Assembly (NCBI GenBank): GCA_028711925.1
Contig: JAQTRH010000028.1
Coordinates: 1 to 11,922, forward strand
From: Candidatus Nanoarchaeia archaeon
GTDB lineage: Archaea; Nanobdellota; Nanobdellia; Woesearchaeales; CG1-02-33-12
DNA: 11,922 bases
Direction: 5' to 3'
The notes under the pieces are model-generated. The model saw only the letters and a list, made by a program, of their open reading frames with translations. It did no database searches and was not told the origin of the DNA. The stretch's first letter is position 1; each line of letters starts with the position of its first letter. The position numbers were made by a program, and so were the translations under genes. Positions 11,799 through 11,922 of the stretch are shown here, one piece after another.

Positions 11799-11922
11799 TT
11801 TTTCTTTTTCTTAAGCTTTTTGATTTCTTTCTCAAGCTTAAGCTTTTCAAGCAATTCCTTGTATCTGTTTCTTATTGTAACTTCTGTAACCCCTGCAACA
11901 TCTGCAACCTCTCTTTGTGTTC
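11795..11922 (-). CDS. tfb: Transcription initiation factor TFB, C-terminal end (partial)
   Basis: The last 41 residues, reading TQREVADVAGVTEVTIRNRY and ending in a Lys/Leu/Glu-rich tail. This is the end of the second cyclin-like repeat of archaeal TFB/TFIIB, whose recognition helix (VTEVTIRNRYKEL) contacts the BRE next to TATA. The tail KLKLEKEIKKLKKKKN is an unusually basic extension. The gene continues past the right edge of the window, so the zinc ribbon and B-finger cannot be seen. Its stop at 11795-11797 overlaps the convergent alkyltransferase stop at 11796-11798. Confidence 0.93.
   Translation of the reverse strand, partial: TQREVADVAGVTEVTIRNRYKELLEKLKLEKEIKKLKKKKN

Overview
The window is from an archaeon, most likely a DPANN lineage of the Woesearchaeota/Pacearchaeota type. 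The evidence is a TFB C-terminus at the right edge, an archaeal AMP phosphorylase, archaeal BRE/TATA promoters about 26 nt upstream of start codons, GGAGGTG-type Shine-Dalgarno sites, an archaeal class III signal-peptide (pilin-like) gene, a COG2112-type kinase domain, AT-rich DNA and very tight packing. The lineage is inferred from style and gene content; no 16S is present.

Layout. Positions 1-1500 (minus) hold the N-terminal 500 codons of a bacterial-type threonyl-tRNA synthetase. Positions 1501-2955 are an accessory patch: a truncated second copy of a pilin promoter and N-terminus, a small membrane protein (plus) and a full pilin-like gene (minus). Next come an M29-like metallopeptidase (plus), two tandem paralogous proteins of unknown function (minus; one membrane-anchored, one soluble) and a DUF84 NTP phosphatase (plus). 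Positions 6104-8872 (minus) form a likely transcription unit: tRNA-Val(GAC), an AI-2E/PerM-type transporter and AMP phosphorylase. After that, on the plus strand, are a zinc ribbon protein, a predicted winged-helix protein, a lysine-rich two-repeat protein, an Mtq2/HemK methyltransferase fused to a kinase-like domain, and an O6-alkylguanine-DNA alkyltransferase. The last 128 bases hold the C-terminus of TFB (minus).

Most genes are housekeeping: translation (ThrRS, tRNA-Val, release-factor methylation), transcription (TFB), nucleotide sanitation and salvage (DUF84, AMP phosphorylase) and DNA repair. The most notable items are a 129-nt intron in the T-loop (59/60) of tRNA-Val with a bulge-helix-bulge at the junction, a transporter whose first membrane helix lies upstream of the only ATG and may start at AUA just behind the tRNA, the methyltransferase-kinase fusion, the duplicated pilin N-terminus that carries its own promoter, and the unexplained paralog pair. 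I saw no CRISPR array, insertion sequence or rRNA.
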